Of a stretch of DNA of 64,000 bases, positions 44,000 through 53,258 are shown one piece after another. Source of the DNA: Ruminiclostridium papyrosolvens DSM 2782 (GTDB lineage: Bacteria > Bacillota > Clostridia > Acetivibrionales > DSM-1351); NCBI RefSeq assembly GCF_029318685.1, contig NZ_CP119677.1, positions 2,843,001-2,907,000 on the forward strand, written 5' to 3'. Made by a program: the position numbers and the translations under genes. The notes beneath the pieces are model-generated. The model was given only the letters and a program-made list of their open reading frames with translations. It ran no database searches and was not told the origin of the DNA. The number at the start of each line of letters is the position of its first letter. The first letter of the stretch is position 1.

Positions 44000-45568
44000 T
44001 TACTTTGTTTCCCCTAATCTCGCCTGAACAGTTTTTGTATTTCCATCTCTGAAGATATCAATCTTTACAATATCTCCGGGTTTCATCTTATTCTTAACTT
44101 CCTCAAGCTCATCATAGGACTTAACTGTTTTATTATTAAATTTAGTTATTACGTCGCCAGGCATTATACCTGCTTTAGCAGCGGCACCGAAAAGTTCAAC
44201 ATCTGCTACGTATACACCTGCAGGCATTTTATTAGCCTTTGCAATACTTTCTGTATACTGTTGATTTACTGAAATCCCCAGATAAGGTTTTGCAATATAG
44301 GTTTTTGTCATCAGTTCATCTGCTATTCTTTTTGCCTCATTTACAGGGATTGCAAAACCAAGTCCTTCAAATCCCGTTGCAACCATCTTAACTGTATTTA
44401 CTCCAATAAGCTGTCCCTTAATATTCACCAATGCCCCGCCGCTGTTTCCGGGGTTTATAGCAGCATCTGTCTGAACAAGTCTAATTCTCTTGCCTCCATC
44501 TAACTGGACAGTTCTGTTTAATCCGCTAATAACACCGTATGTCAAAGAACCCATATATTCAAGTCCACCCGGATTACCTATGGCAATTGCCGGTTCTCCA
44601 ACTTTGATACTATCTGAATTACCGAATTCTATAACAGGTAAATTTGTCTCACTTATTTTCAAAACAGCAAGATCTGTTTTAGAATCGTAACCTTTAACTG
44701 TCGCTGAATATGGCTTATCTATTTTGTTTGGCAGGAACACTTGAATTTTTGCGTCACTTCTGATACTTCTGGTTTTATCATTTAATGCCCCTTCAATAAC
44801 GTGATGGTTTGTAAGTATATATCCATCGGAGCTTATGATTATCCCAGAACCTTCTCCGCCTTCAGACTGAACACCGAATAATTCATTGGTATTCTGATAT
44901 GATGTTTTTATACCAACAACTGAAGGCCCAACTTTTTCAGCTACACTTGTAACTGCTGATTCTCCGTTCTGAACAATTTCAACTCTTTTTAATTCTCCGG
45001 TATTATTTGATTGTGCATTTTCGGTTTTAAGACCCGGGAAATTATTTCCTAGGTATTCTTTTATATGTGGCTGTACTAACGGAGCAACAAAAAGCATTAA
45101 CAATGCAACAAGTGATGCACCCGAAAGACAGCTCACAGCTGATACAACTACATATTTCCATGTGTTTGACTTTTTAGTATTTGATTTTTTATAGCTCTCC
45201 TTGTAATAATTGTTATAAGCTGAACTCGCTACTCCTTGTATTTCCCCATTGCTATCCCCTGCACCGGAATCAGCCGTAATTGCTTCTTGTGGTAAGGTTT
45301 GTGCTTCTTGTGCGTTTAAACTGTAATCAGAAACAACGGTATCTTGATTTGTATTTTCTTCGGATGTATTATTAACAGGTTCCTTATTTTCAATTACAGG
45401 ATTTATTATGTCATATTGACTACTGTTATTTGTGTTATCCTCCTGAGTTTCATTTACAGACCCTTGTGATTCTGAATTGCTGTTTACTTCATAAGTGCCG
45501 TTATCATTCTTCGGCTGTTCACTAACTGAACCACTTTCATTTATCTTATCGTCTCTATCGTCAATCAT
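44000..45568 (-). CDS. htrA: HtrA/DegP-like membrane-anchored serine protease with PDZ domain
   Basis: Degrades damaged proteins outside the membrane. 522 residues: a 135-residue acidic Asn/Glu/Gln-rich cytoplasmic part, one membrane segment (VVVSAVSCLSGASLVALLML, about 140-165), a trypsin-like domain (about 205-400) with triad His256 (LTNHHVIEG), Asp299 (TDLAVLKI) and Ser376 (GNSGGALVN), and one PDZ domain (about 425-515). Preceded on the same strand by a two-component pair, with a 71-base gap, a layout that fits an envelope-stress response. The long acidic N-terminus is typical of Gram-positive HtrA. Confidence 0.94.
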   Translation of the reverse strand: MIDDRDDKINESGSVSEQPKNDNGTYEVNSNSESQGSVNETQEDNTNNSSQYDIINPVIENKEPVNNTSEENTNQDTVVSDYSLNAQEAQTLPQEAITADSGAGDSNGEIQGVASSAYNNYYKESYKKSNTKKSNTWKYVVVSAVSCLSGASLVALLMLFVAPLVQPHIKEYLGNNFPGLKTENAQSNNTGELKRVEIVQNGESAVTSVAEKVGPSVVGIKTSYQNTNELFGVQSEGGEGSGIIISSDGYILTNHHVIEGALNDKTRSIRSDAKIQVFLPNKIDKPYSATVKGYDSKTDLAVLKISETNLPVIEFGNSDSIKVGEPAIAIGNPGGLEYMGSLTYGVISGLNRTVQLDGGKRIRLVQTDAAINPGNSGGALVNIKGQLIGVNTVKMVATGFEGLGFAIPVNEAKRIADELMTKTYIAKPYLGISVNQQYTESIAKANKMPAGVYVADVELFGAAAKAGIMPGDVITKFNNKTVKSYDELEEVKNKMKPGDIVKIDIFRDGNTKTVQARLGETK

Positions 45569-45639
45569 TATGAAGTCTCCCTTCCTTTTTCTATAGTTTT
45601 ATTTTAAAGATGTATTTTTAAAAAAGTATGAACAAAGTG

Positions 45640-47178
45640 TTAATCTTCAACATAACTTTTGTAGTAATCAAGTGTAAACGTAAACTTTGTTCCTTTTCCT
45701 ACCTCACTTTCCACCCATATGTCCTGTTTGTGCTCAGTTACTATATTTTTTACGATTGCTAAACCAAGACCGGTACCTGTTTTATCCTTTCCTCTTGATT
45801 TATCGGATTTATAGAATCTGTCCCATATTCTTTTCTTATCATCGCCATCTATTCCAATTCCGTTATCCTTAACTGAAACGTATATCTTGTCTTTATTCTT
45901 TGCAGTTTCAACTATTATCTTACCATTTTCATTCGAAAATTTTACGGCATTGTGTAATAGATTTATAATAACCCGTTCAATGGAATCTTTGTCGGCTGAT
46001 ACCATCATGTTGTCAATCTCAAAATTAGCTTCTATTTCCAGATTTTTGGAGGTAATGAGAGTTTCCAACTTGATTACGCAGATTCTTATTAATTCGTTTA
46101 TGTCAAAAGGCTTCATTGTTAATGTTAACTCACCGGATTCCATTTTTGCCAAATCCAGAAGATCATTAACCAATCTGTTAAGCCTGTTGGTTTCATCCCG
46201 AACAATCGTTAAGTAGCCTTTTTGCCTTTCGGGAGGTATAGTACCGTCAAGGATACCTTCGATAAAACCTCTTATGGAAGTCATTGGCGTGCGCAGTTCA
46301 TGGGAAACATTGGCAATGAACCCTCTTCTAAGTTCTTCCAGTCTTTGCAAATCTTCAACCATATGATTAAAACTGTCTGCAAGCTGTCCAATTTCATCTT
46401 GCGAACTGACTACAATCCTCTTTTGGAAATCTCCTCCAGCAATTATTTTTGCGGCATTATTAATCTGCTTTAGAGGGCGAGTAAATCTTATTGAAAATAT
46501 ATAAACAAGGATAATGGCAAGAAGAATGGCAACTCCACCCGAAATAAGAAACAGGCTGAATACTGAAGTTCTTACTTTTTGAATTGCAGGTACGGGAGTA
46601 TGCAGGTAAACAGCCGCTATAGTCTCCTGTTTTCCGTTAATGGGAATCACCTCAAATGGAAGCTGAATAGTAAGCCATGAACTACCGTATTTGTTAAAAG
46701 CGTCATCACTAAAATATCCGAAAAAGTTACCTCGTTCAGTGTTATATTTTTCTCCATTATTCATAACCTTTAAATATTGTCTTTTATCCGGCAGCTTAGG
46801 ATATCCCGTATCGTCCACATACTTCTTGAGTACATCATTTATCTGGTCATCGCTGGTTACGGTGATTAATACATGACCTGTATTATCAACAATCCAAATC
46901 ATAGAATTACTTGAAACACTGTACATTTCCAATGTTTGCCTGAAAATTCCCTGTACCAGTTCCTTATACAGCTGATTATTTCTATTGGGCATATAATAAT
47001 TGTCGAAGAAAACCTTAATATTTCTGGCACTCTCCAGAAGAGTTTCCGTCTCCTGTTTTGTAACAAAACCATTCAAAAAGTAGTACAAAAATCCACCTGT
47101 AACTACATAGCTTAAAACAAGCAGCCCTATAAAAACGGCTACGAGCTTCTGAAATATTGTCTTTTTTAACCTGACCAT
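45640..47178 (-). CDS. Membrane sensor histidine kinase
   Basis: 512 residues: TM1 (about 10-32), an extracytoplasmic dCache/PAS-like sensor (about 35-195), TM2 (about 205-228), HAMP (about 230-282; TRPLKQINNAAKIIAGGDFQKRI), HisKA with phospho-His in FIANVSHELRTPMTSIRGF, and HATPase with INLLHNAVKFSN, DNGIGID and GTGLGLAIVK. Its ATG overlaps the stop of the response regulator (TAATG), so they are coupled. ResE/WalK/PhoR-like by architecture. Stimulus unknown; the downstream htrA suggests envelope stress. Confidence 0.92.
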   Translation of the reverse strand: MVRLKKTIFQKLVAVFIGLLVLSYVVTGGFLYYFLNGFVTKQETETLLESARNIKVFFDNYYMPNRNNQLYKELVQGIFRQTLEMYSVSSNSMIWIVDNTGHVLITVTSDDQINDVLKKYVDDTGYPKLPDKRQYLKVMNNGEKYNTERGNFFGYFSDDAFNKYGSSWLTIQLPFEVIPINGKQETIAAVYLHTPVPAIQKVRTSVFSLFLISGGVAILLAIILVYIFSIRFTRPLKQINNAAKIIAGGDFQKRIVVSSQDEIGQLADSFNHMVEDLQRLEELRRGFIANVSHELRTPMTSIRGFIEGILDGTIPPERQKGYLTIVRDETNRLNRLVNDLLDLAKMESGELTLTMKPFDINELIRICVIKLETLITSKNLEIEANFEIDNMMVSADKDSIERVIINLLHNAVKFSNENGKIIVETAKNKDKIYVSVKDNGIGIDGDDKKRIWDRFYKSDKSRGKDKTGTGLGLAIVKNIVTEHKQDIWVESEVGKGTKFTFTLDYYKSYVED

Positions 47179-47864
47179 TATTTCACCTCAAACTTATAGC
47201 CAACACCCCATACGGTTTTTAGCTGCCATGGCTGACCGTCCAAATCTATTTTTTCACGAACTCTCTTTACGTGTACGTCAACAGTTCTGGAATCTCCATA
47301 AAAGTCAAAGCCCCATACATGTTCCAGTAGCTGCTCTCTTGTAAAAACCTTATTTGGATTTGAGGCCAGAAAAAACAAGAGCTCCAATTCTTTTGGAGGA
47401 AGTTCTATCAGATTCCCCTTTAGGCGGATTGTATAATTACTCTTATTAATAATAAGATTTGGGAATGCAACTTCCAGTGTATCAACTTCTTTATGCTCAT
47501 ATCTTCGCAATACTGCCTTAACCCTAGCAACAAGCTCTTTAGGCTCAAAGGGTTTAACCATGTAATCATCTGCCCCCAGCTCCAGTCCAAGAACCTTGTC
47601 AAAGGTTTCACCCTTTGCAGTCAACATAATGATAGGTATAGAACTTACCTTCCTTATCTCCCTGCAAACCTGCCAACCGTCAATTCCCGGAAGCATAATA
47701 TCCAGAACTACCAGGCTGGGAGTCTGTATCTTAAAGGTATCAACAGCATTAAGCCCGTTATAAGCATAGAGGACTTCATAACCTTCTTTTTCAAGGTATA
47801 ACCCTATCAACTCACATATATTTCTATCATCATCAACTATTAATACTTTGCTTTTACTACTCAT
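47178..47864 (-). CDS. OmpR/PhoB-family response regulator
   Basis: 228 residues: receiver (1-118) with VDDDRN, phospho-Asp in LVVLDIMLPGIDGW, MLTAKGE and the conserved Lys in YMVKPFEP; then a winged-helix DNA-binding domain (about 130-226) with LPPKELELLFFLASNPNKVFTREQLL and DSRTVDVHVKRVREKI. An AAGGAG site precedes the ATG. First gene of the unit with the kinase and probably htrA. Confidence 0.94.
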   Translation of the reverse strand: MSSKSKVLIVDDDRNICELIGLYLEKEGYEVLYAYNGLNAVDTFKIQTPSLVVLDIMLPGIDGWQVCREIRKVSSIPIIMLTAKGETFDKVLGLELGADDYMVKPFEPKELVARVKAVLRRYEHKEVDTLEVAFPNLIINKSNYTIRLKGNLIELPPKELELLFFLASNPNKVFTREQLLEHVWGFDFYGDSRTVDVHVKRVREKIDLDGQPWQLKTVWGVGYKFEVK

Positions 47865-48000
47865 AAGTACTCCTTGTCTTTGTACGTTAATTTTATTCCA
47901 TAAAATTAATATAATTATATCAATTCCCTATGAAAAAAGTGAAGATTTTTAAATTGTTAACAAAAAATTAAAATCAGTATTGCTTTCTTTTTTACAAAAC

Positions 48001-48040
48001 AAAAGGACAAGCTACCCCAGTTACTGATAACTTGCCTTTT
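48001..48040 (-). terminator. Terminator of the immunity ABC operon
   Basis: AAAAGG.CAAG with CTTG.CCTTTT across a 19-nt loop, then a T-rich tail on the minus strand. It lies 70 bases beyond the stop of the yxeA-like gene. Confidence 0.65.
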
Positions 48041-48109
48041 ATAAAGCTTGTCATTATTTAATATACCCAGTTAATACGTTTATTAACATTAGGTGTAAAC
48101 AACTTTTTT

Positions 48110-48469
48110 CTACTTTATATATTTTTTCTTTACCTGTTCAGGTAATTCATCAAACTGTACCTCCTGCCAGTAGGTAACACCACGAAATGGTGCGACATAC
48201 AATTCCAAATAAGCATCTTTTCTCAATTGCTTACTACTGGTGAAGGTAAGAGATTTTTTATCACCCTTCTTGTTGAAAGCATCTAATGTATATTCATAGC
48301 GTTTTTGACTGTTCAATTTTGTGTCATCGTTGACTATCATAGTGTAATAGCTGGCTTTCCCTTCCGGGTTTTCCGGGGTAAGCCGGTTCGGATTAAAAAA
48401 GAAAATAGAAAATGCAACTAAAATAATAATAATCAGACCGATAGTTAATAGTTTTGTCGTAGTTTTCAC
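48110..48469 (-). CDS. YxeA-family secreted/anchored protein
   Basis: 119 residues. A basic start and one hydrophobic segment (LLTIGLIIIILVAFSIFFF) act as signal anchor. The rest fits the YxeA (DUF1093) OB-fold family: YYTMIVNDDTKL, RYEYTLDAFNKKGDKKSLTF, RKDAYLELYVAPFRGVTYWQEV. GTG start, 6 bases after AGGAG. Such proteins are often encoded with peptide-resistance ABC transporters, as here. Role unproven. Confidence 0.82.
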   Translation of the reverse strand: MKTTTKLLTIGLIIIILVAFSIFFFNPNRLTPENPEGKASYYTMIVNDDTKLNSQKRYEYTLDAFNKKGDKKSLTFTSSKQLRKDAYLELYVAPFRGVTYWQEVQFDELPEQVKKKYIK

Positions 48470-48488
48470 AAAGTACTCCTTTCTAAAT

Positions 48489-49220
48489 TCAAGCTTCTAC
48501 ATCAGACTTACGCATCCGATGTATAGCTACGATACTAATAGCTGCAATATAACTTAAATTCGTTAACATAAATATGAGACGCTCTCCCGCTGAAAGACCT
48601 GTTTGACTTAGTACACCCATCCCAATGGTCAGCAAGGAATGGGGAAAAAGGAAACCCAAATGTACGACATACATGCCAAGACCAAGGAAAGCAGCACATA
48701 ACCCAATACCAATAGGAGCGGCAAAACTGCGGATACGCATGGACAAAGCTAATTGCAGAGCACTGATTGTGAGGGCGGCAATCCATCCTCGAAACAACCA
48801 TCCGAACAGTTCTTTCGGAAGCTCATCTGTTATACCTACCAACTTCCCCCCTAAAAAATACAATATAAAAATTAATATCTGAACAAATATCATCAACCCA
48901 CCCACTACTATCAACTTAGCCAGAAAGATACCTGTCTTTGATACGGGTGCAGTCATAATCATATTCCAGTTTTTATTATGATGTTCCATTCTCCACATGT
49001 ACGCACAGCAAATAGCAATAAGAATGGGGAAAAAGAATTCCCCGTAAAATAAACCTACTTGAGACCATAGGCTATACCACTTTTTTGTTAATACACCTTG
49101 GTTCATATAAAAATTGGCACTACCAATCAACACACTTACAACAGGAAGAATCATCAGTATCATCCATATATAAGAATGTCGCAATTTCATCCATTCAGCA
49201 CAAACACATCTTCTTAGCAT
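48489..49220 (-). CDS. ABC-2 type permease, lantibiotic immunity EpiG/MutG-like
   Basis: 243 residues with six hydrophobic segments: MLRRCVCAEWMKLRHSYIWMI opening, LFYGEFFFPILIAICCAYMW, ALQLALSMRIRSFAAPIGIGL and SQTGLSAGERLIFMLTNLSY. It matches the small permeases of LanFEG immunity exporters, which expel antimicrobial peptides from the membrane. It lies 12 bases after a second, related permease gene and shares its transcript. Confidence 0.87.
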   Translation of the reverse strand: MLRRCVCAEWMKLRHSYIWMILMILPVVSVLIGSANFYMNQGVLTKKWYSLWSQVGLFYGEFFFPILIAICCAYMWRMEHHNKNWNMIMTAPVSKTGIFLAKLIVVGGLMIFVQILIFILYFLGGKLVGITDELPKELFGWLFRGWIAALTISALQLALSMRIRSFAAPIGIGLCAAFLGLGMYVVHLGFLFPHSLLTIGMGVLSQTGLSAGERLIFMLTNLSYIAAISIVAIHRMRKSDVEA

Positions 49221-49232
49221 AATAACTCCTCC

Positions 49233-49988
49233 TTATACTTCTTGTCTTGCTACATGTATGCTACCAGCCAGATAAAAAGCTATTCCGGCCACTATCAGAG
49301 TCAGCATCACAGGCAATAATGAACCCATATCTCTTACAACAAAATGCATTTTTTCACTAGTATAGCTTTGTGTAACAGGACTTAACCCTGTGTAGTAAGA
49401 CCATACAAAAATCCTTCTTATTCCTGATGGCAGTAAATCTGCCGTCATCCCAATGAACCCACCAAGCATACCCAGGGACAGAGCAAAGGCCTGATTTTTT
49501 ACTGCCATAGATATCCATTGCTGCAATGCTATAATTACCATATTAGTTAACAAAGTCCCCATAATGAATCGAAACAAAAGAAACATCGGGACAGGTTGTT
49601 CAATACCATTAATAATACCAAATCCTGTAATAGCAAGCACTTGGAGTAGACATGCCCACAACATTACAGCAGATGCAGAAATATATTTCGCCATATAAAG
49701 CTTGCTGCGCCTTACTGAAACACTCAATAGTAATTTCCAGGTATTCCCTTTATGCTCCATATCGCAAATACGAGATACACATATAGCCGATAAAATTGGT
49801 AAGAACAAGCTATTCATAGAGGATAACGTTGCAACAAGCAACTCCCATCCGGCACTATCAGGATTACGAGAAAAGGACATACTAGCCGTCATAAAAGCCC
49901 AGCCGATTTCAACGAGTAAAAATAATGTTACCATTAAAAACAAACGTTTATGACGTAATTTATACAATTCAAGGCTAAAGACTTTCAT
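49233..49988 (-). CDS. ABC-2 type permease, lantibiotic immunity EpiE/MutE-like
   Basis: 251 residues with six hydrophobic segments. The N-terminus MKVFSLELYKLRHKRLFLMV and the central CDMEHKGNTWKLLLSVSVRRSKLYMAK are typical for the LanE permease, and the same MEH..NW.. motif occurs in the second permease, showing common ancestry. Its ATG overlaps the stop of the ATPase gene (TAATG). Confidence 0.87.
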   Translation of the reverse strand: MKVFSLELYKLRHKRLFLMVTLFLLVEIGWAFMTASMSFSRNPDSAGWELLVATLSSMNSLFLPILSAICVSRICDMEHKGNTWKLLLSVSVRRSKLYMAKYISASAVMLWACLLQVLAITGFGIINGIEQPVPMFLLFRFIMGTLLTNMVIIALQQWISMAVKNQAFALSLGMLGGFIGMTADLLPSGIRRIFVWSYYTGLSPVTQSYTSEKMHFVVRDMGSLLPVMLTLIVAGIAFYLAGSIHVARQEV

Positions 49989-50899
49989 TACAAGCTACTC
50001 TCCTTTCCTGTGATATCCAGAAAAATACTCTCCAGATTCTTGTTGTTTTCTTCAATACGTAACACATCAATATTAGCTTCGACTAAACTTCTATTTGCCT
50101 GTATTACCTGTTCGTCCGTCAGGTTTTCGAATACCAAGGAATCATCATGTTCCTCACAAGCCAATCCCTTGGAAAGAAGCAACTTCTGTGACAACTTATT
50201 GTTCTTTGTTTTTAACACAATAGTTGGACGGCTTTTATTTTTCAGTTCATCCATACTACCTTGAAACACCATCCTTCCATCGTTGATAATACCTACCGAA
50301 GTTGCCATCTGCTCAATTTCTGAAAGCAGATGACTGGAAATCAACACTGTCATATCATAGCGTTGTGGTAAAGATTTAATTAACTCTCTGATTTCACCAA
50401 TTCCCGCAGGGTCAAGACCATTTGTAGGCTCATCCAGAATTAAAAGCTTTGGGAAAGATAAGATTGCCATTGCAATGCCTAAACGCTGCTTCATACCTAG
50501 CGAATACTGTCCGACTTTTTTATTTTTTTGATTTTCTAAACGAACAATTTTCAGAGCTTCAGTTACATTCTTATCCGGTACATCACGAAGCTTTTGAATA
50601 ACACGCATGTTTTCAAGTCCTGTGAGATGACCATAATAGGATGGTGATTCTATCAGAGAGCCTGTTTGACTCAAAATAAGACGGCGATTTGCTTCAAAAT
50701 CCTTTTGAAAGACTGTTACTTTGCCATCAGTAGGCCGAGATAGTCCTAAAATCATTTTTAATGTAGTTGATTTTCCTGCCCCGTTAGGACCAAGGAAACC
50801 ATAAATATCCCCTTCACATACTGATAAATTAACATCTTTCACACGATAGGTATTACCATATCGTTTAGAGAGATTATAAGTAGCCACAATTTGATCCAT
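49988..50899 (-). CDS. ABC transporter ATPase, lantibiotic/bacitracin immunity type
   Basis: 303 residues. Walker A GFLGPNGAGKSTTLKMI, signature YSLGMKQRLGIAMAIL, Walker B LLILDEPTNGLDPAGI and H-loop ISSHLLSEIEQMA are all intact; the ~90-residue C-terminal tail is that of BcrA/LanF ATPases. A longer frame from 50968 exists, but TTGGAGCG before ATG 50899 and the normal N-terminus MDQIVATYNLSKRYG fix the start. First gene of the ATPase-permease-permease-YxeA operon. Confidence 0.92.
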   Translation of the reverse strand: MDQIVATYNLSKRYGNTYRVKDVNLSVCEGDIYGFLGPNGAGKSTTLKMILGLSRPTDGKVTVFQKDFEANRRLILSQTGSLIESPSYYGHLTGLENMRVIQKLRDVPDKNVTEALKIVRLENQKNKKVGQYSLGMKQRLGIAMAILSFPKLLILDEPTNGLDPAGIGEIRELIKSLPQRYDMTVLISSHLLSEIEQMATSVGIINDGRMVFQGSMDELKNKSRPTIVLKTKNNKLSQKLLLSKGLACEEHDDSLVFENLTDEQVIQANRSLVEANIDVLRIEENNKNLESIFLDITGKESSL

Positions 50900-50975
50900 A
50901 TTTTTCGCTCCAATCTGTTTAGTAATGTTCCTTATGTGAGAAAGTATAACAAGGTGACCTTTCTTCAAACTAACA

Positions 50976-51025
50976 TCAACCTTACGTCAACCTTAAATTT
51001 TAAATCAGGGTTGATATTAAAGGTG
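50976..51025. promoter_or_regulatory. Operator with paired 11-bp-spaced repeats between the ABC operon and its regulators
   Basis: TCAACCTTA occurs at 50976-50984 and again at 50987-50995, an 11-base period. On the other side AGGGTTGA (51007-51014) and AAGGTGA (51019-51025) repeat the reverse complement, also with 11-base phase. Two direct-repeat pairs facing each other suit tandem binding by an OmpR-type dimer toward both divergent units. Confidence 0.65.
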
Positions 51026-51070
51026 AAATACAAATGAAAGTAATATACAATTACTGTGGAGGGATTTTAA

Positions 51071-51781
51071 ATGGATGATATAAAAAATAAAAAGCTTCTC
51101 ATTATAGATGATGAATTTGAATTAAGGAATATGATAAACGGGTTTTTACGCAAAGAAGGATTCACCTCCATTTTTCAAGCCTCCAATTGTGCAGAGGCAT
51201 TGGAAGTAATCAAATCTGTAAAGCCCGATATAGCTATTTTAGATGTGATGTTGCCTGATGGGGACGGTTTCTCCCTGTTGTCCGCCTTGCGTCAATTCTC
51301 AAATATGCCTGTACTTTTTTTATCAGCAAGAGGTGAGGATGAAGATCGTTTATTAGGGCTTGGTCTTGGCGCGGATGATTACATTGTAAAACCGTTTTTA
51401 CCAAGGGAATTAATTCTTCGTCTGACAGCAATTCTGAGACGAGTTTATTCAACACCAAAACAGGAACAACGTCCTGTCTTCCAATTAAAAGAGCGCATTA
51501 TTGATCTTGAAGGTGGTATTGTTCGCAATGGCAGTACTGAATACCCTTTGACAGCAAAAGAACATGCACTGCTATTTAAGCTTTATGAAAACAGGAATCG
51601 CATCGTAACCAGTGATGCCCTTTGTCAAGCTGCATGGGGGGATGATTATTATGGTTACGAGAATACACTTATGGTACATATCCGCCGTATTCGTGAAAAA
51701 ATTGAAGATAATCCCTCCAGTCCGGAATATTTGCTGACTATCAGAGGGTTAGGCTACAAATTGATGGTGAAGGAGGTGTAA
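51071..51781 (+). CDS. OmpR-family response regulator of the immunity operon
   Basis: 236 residues: receiver with IDDEFE, phospho-Asp in IAILDVMLPDGDGF, FLSARGED and Lys in YIVKPFLP; winged helix with LTAKEHALLFKLYENRNRIVTSDAL and YENTLMVHIRRIREKI. GGAGGG stands before the ATG. The kinase gene follows 1 base after the stop. Divergent from the ABC genes across the repeat-rich operator, it almost certainly controls them. Confidence 0.93.
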   Translation: MDDIKNKKLLIIDDEFELRNMINGFLRKEGFTSIFQASNCAEALEVIKSVKPDIAILDVMLPDGDGFSLLSALRQFSNMPVLFLSARGEDEDRLLGLGLGADDYIVKPFLPRELILRLTAILRRVYSTPKQEQRPVFQLKERIIDLEGGIVRNGSTEYPLTAKEHALLFKLYENRNRIVTSDALCQAAWGDDYYGYENTLMVHIRRIREKIEDNPSSPEYLLTIRGLGYKLMVKEV

Positions 51782-51782
51782 A

Positions 51783-53174
51783 ATGGAAAGCACATTTAGA
51801 ATCTTGAAGCGGTTTATTAGTGCAACCGTGATAATTTCCATCTTTCTGCTGATTTTCAACTTTATACTGTTAGGTGTCTGGGTATTCAAGGGTATGAATG
51901 CCGGTCATTCTCCTAATGATGTTGTTCAAAATGTGGCAAAAAGCTTGCGTATCTCGCCCAATGCTTCTTATTCCTTAGACTTCTCCACATCAGAATTATT
52001 GAGGCAGCATCATGCGTGGGCAATGCTGGTTGACGGAACAGGACACATAGCATGGAATTACATGCTGCCACATGAACTTACCAAAACCTATTCTTTAGCT
52101 GACGTAGCCAAATTTACCCGTAACTACTTGATGGATTATCCCGTTTTCGTGTGGGAACATGCTGAAGGCTTGGTAGTTGTGGGGTATCCAAAAGGAAGCT
52201 TGGCAAAATATCAGCATATACTTCCAACAAGTTGGGTTTCTTCTTCACCATTGAGGATAGCTTCTTTACTCATTGGTAATATTGCACTTGCAGTACTTTT
52301 ATCACTTTTCATCGGCTCCAAGCTGATTCGCTCCATCCGTCCGCTAACTCAAGGAATACAAGGACTTGCTGAGGACATAGAAGTATATGTAGAGCCAAAA
52401 GGAGTCTTAGCCAATCTTGCACAAAGCGTGAACAGTGCTTCAGCTTTATTAAGACAAAGAAATGCCAGTTTGAAAAGCAGAGATGAAGCTCGTTCAAACT
52501 GGATTGCAGGTATTTCACACGACATACGAACCCCACTTTCCATAGTGCTTGGCTACTCAAGTAATCTGGAGGAAAGTAGTGATATCCCCGTCCAAAAAAG
52601 ACAACAAGCAGGTATTATACGTCAACAGGCAGAGAAATTGGGTTCTCTTGTAAGTGACTTAAACCTTGTTTCTATGCTGGAATATGAAATGCAGCCCCTT
52701 GACAAAAAACCTATCCGCCTATCAGCATTAGTCAGACAAGCAGCCTCTGATTTCTTAAATAACGGATTAGATGAACATTTTATACTGGATGTAGAGATTA
52801 ATGATGAAAATGCTCAAGTAAGTGGCGATGAACGGCTGCTGATGCGTTCCATTACTAACCTTATTCTAAATAGCATTAACCATAATCCGGATGGTTGCCA
52901 TATACTCCTGCAAACATTCTATAATGAAGGAAGTAAGACCTGCAGCTTTGTCGTAATTGATGACGGTAAAGGGGTTTCCCAAAATGAGCTTCCTGATTTA
53001 TTAGAGTTACCCTTTTCATCCAAGAGAAAACGTCCACGCCATAATGGACATGGCCTAGGGTTGCCAATGGTTGCAAGAATAGCAAAAGCACATAAGGGAC
53101 ATTTACTTTTATCAAGCGATATTGGAAAAGGGCTGAGAGCAGAAATTGTATTGCCATCCATAAAGGTAGAGTAA
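51783..53174 (+). CDS. Sensor histidine kinase of the immunity operon
   Basis: 463 residues: TM1 (about 12-38), an extracellular loop of about 120 residues, TM2 (about 158-182), phospho-His in WIAGISHDIRTPLSIVLGY, and HATPase with SITNLILNSINHNPDG, DDGKGVS and HGLGLPMVARIAKAH. The sizeable outside loop distinguishes it from short intramembrane-sensing BceS kinases and fits direct peptide sensing. GGAGGTG precedes the ATG, inside the end of the regulator gene. Confidence 0.92.
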   Translation: MESTFRILKRFISATVIISIFLLIFNFILLGVWVFKGMNAGHSPNDVVQNVAKSLRISPNASYSLDFSTSELLRQHHAWAMLVDGTGHIAWNYMLPHELTKTYSLADVAKFTRNYLMDYPVFVWEHAEGLVVVGYPKGSLAKYQHILPTSWVSSSPLRIASLLIGNIALAVLLSLFIGSKLIRSIRPLTQGIQGLAEDIEVYVEPKGVLANLAQSVNSASALLRQRNASLKSRDEARSNWIAGISHDIRTPLSIVLGYSSNLEESSDIPVQKRQQAGIIRQQAEKLGSLVSDLNLVSMLEYEMQPLDKKPIRLSALVRQAASDFLNNGLDEHFILDVEINDENAQVSGDERLLMRSITNLILNSINHNPDGCHILLQTFYNEGSKTCSFVVIDDGKGVSQNELPDLLELPFSSKRKRPRHNGHGLGLPMVARIAKAHKGHLLLSSDIGKGLRAEIVLPSIKVE

Positions 53175-53258
53175 GTGATTAAACTTGTTGAGAATATATA
53201 CCACGATATAATTACATAAGATTTACTACAGCCCCTTTAGTACAAGTTGAAGTTAATA

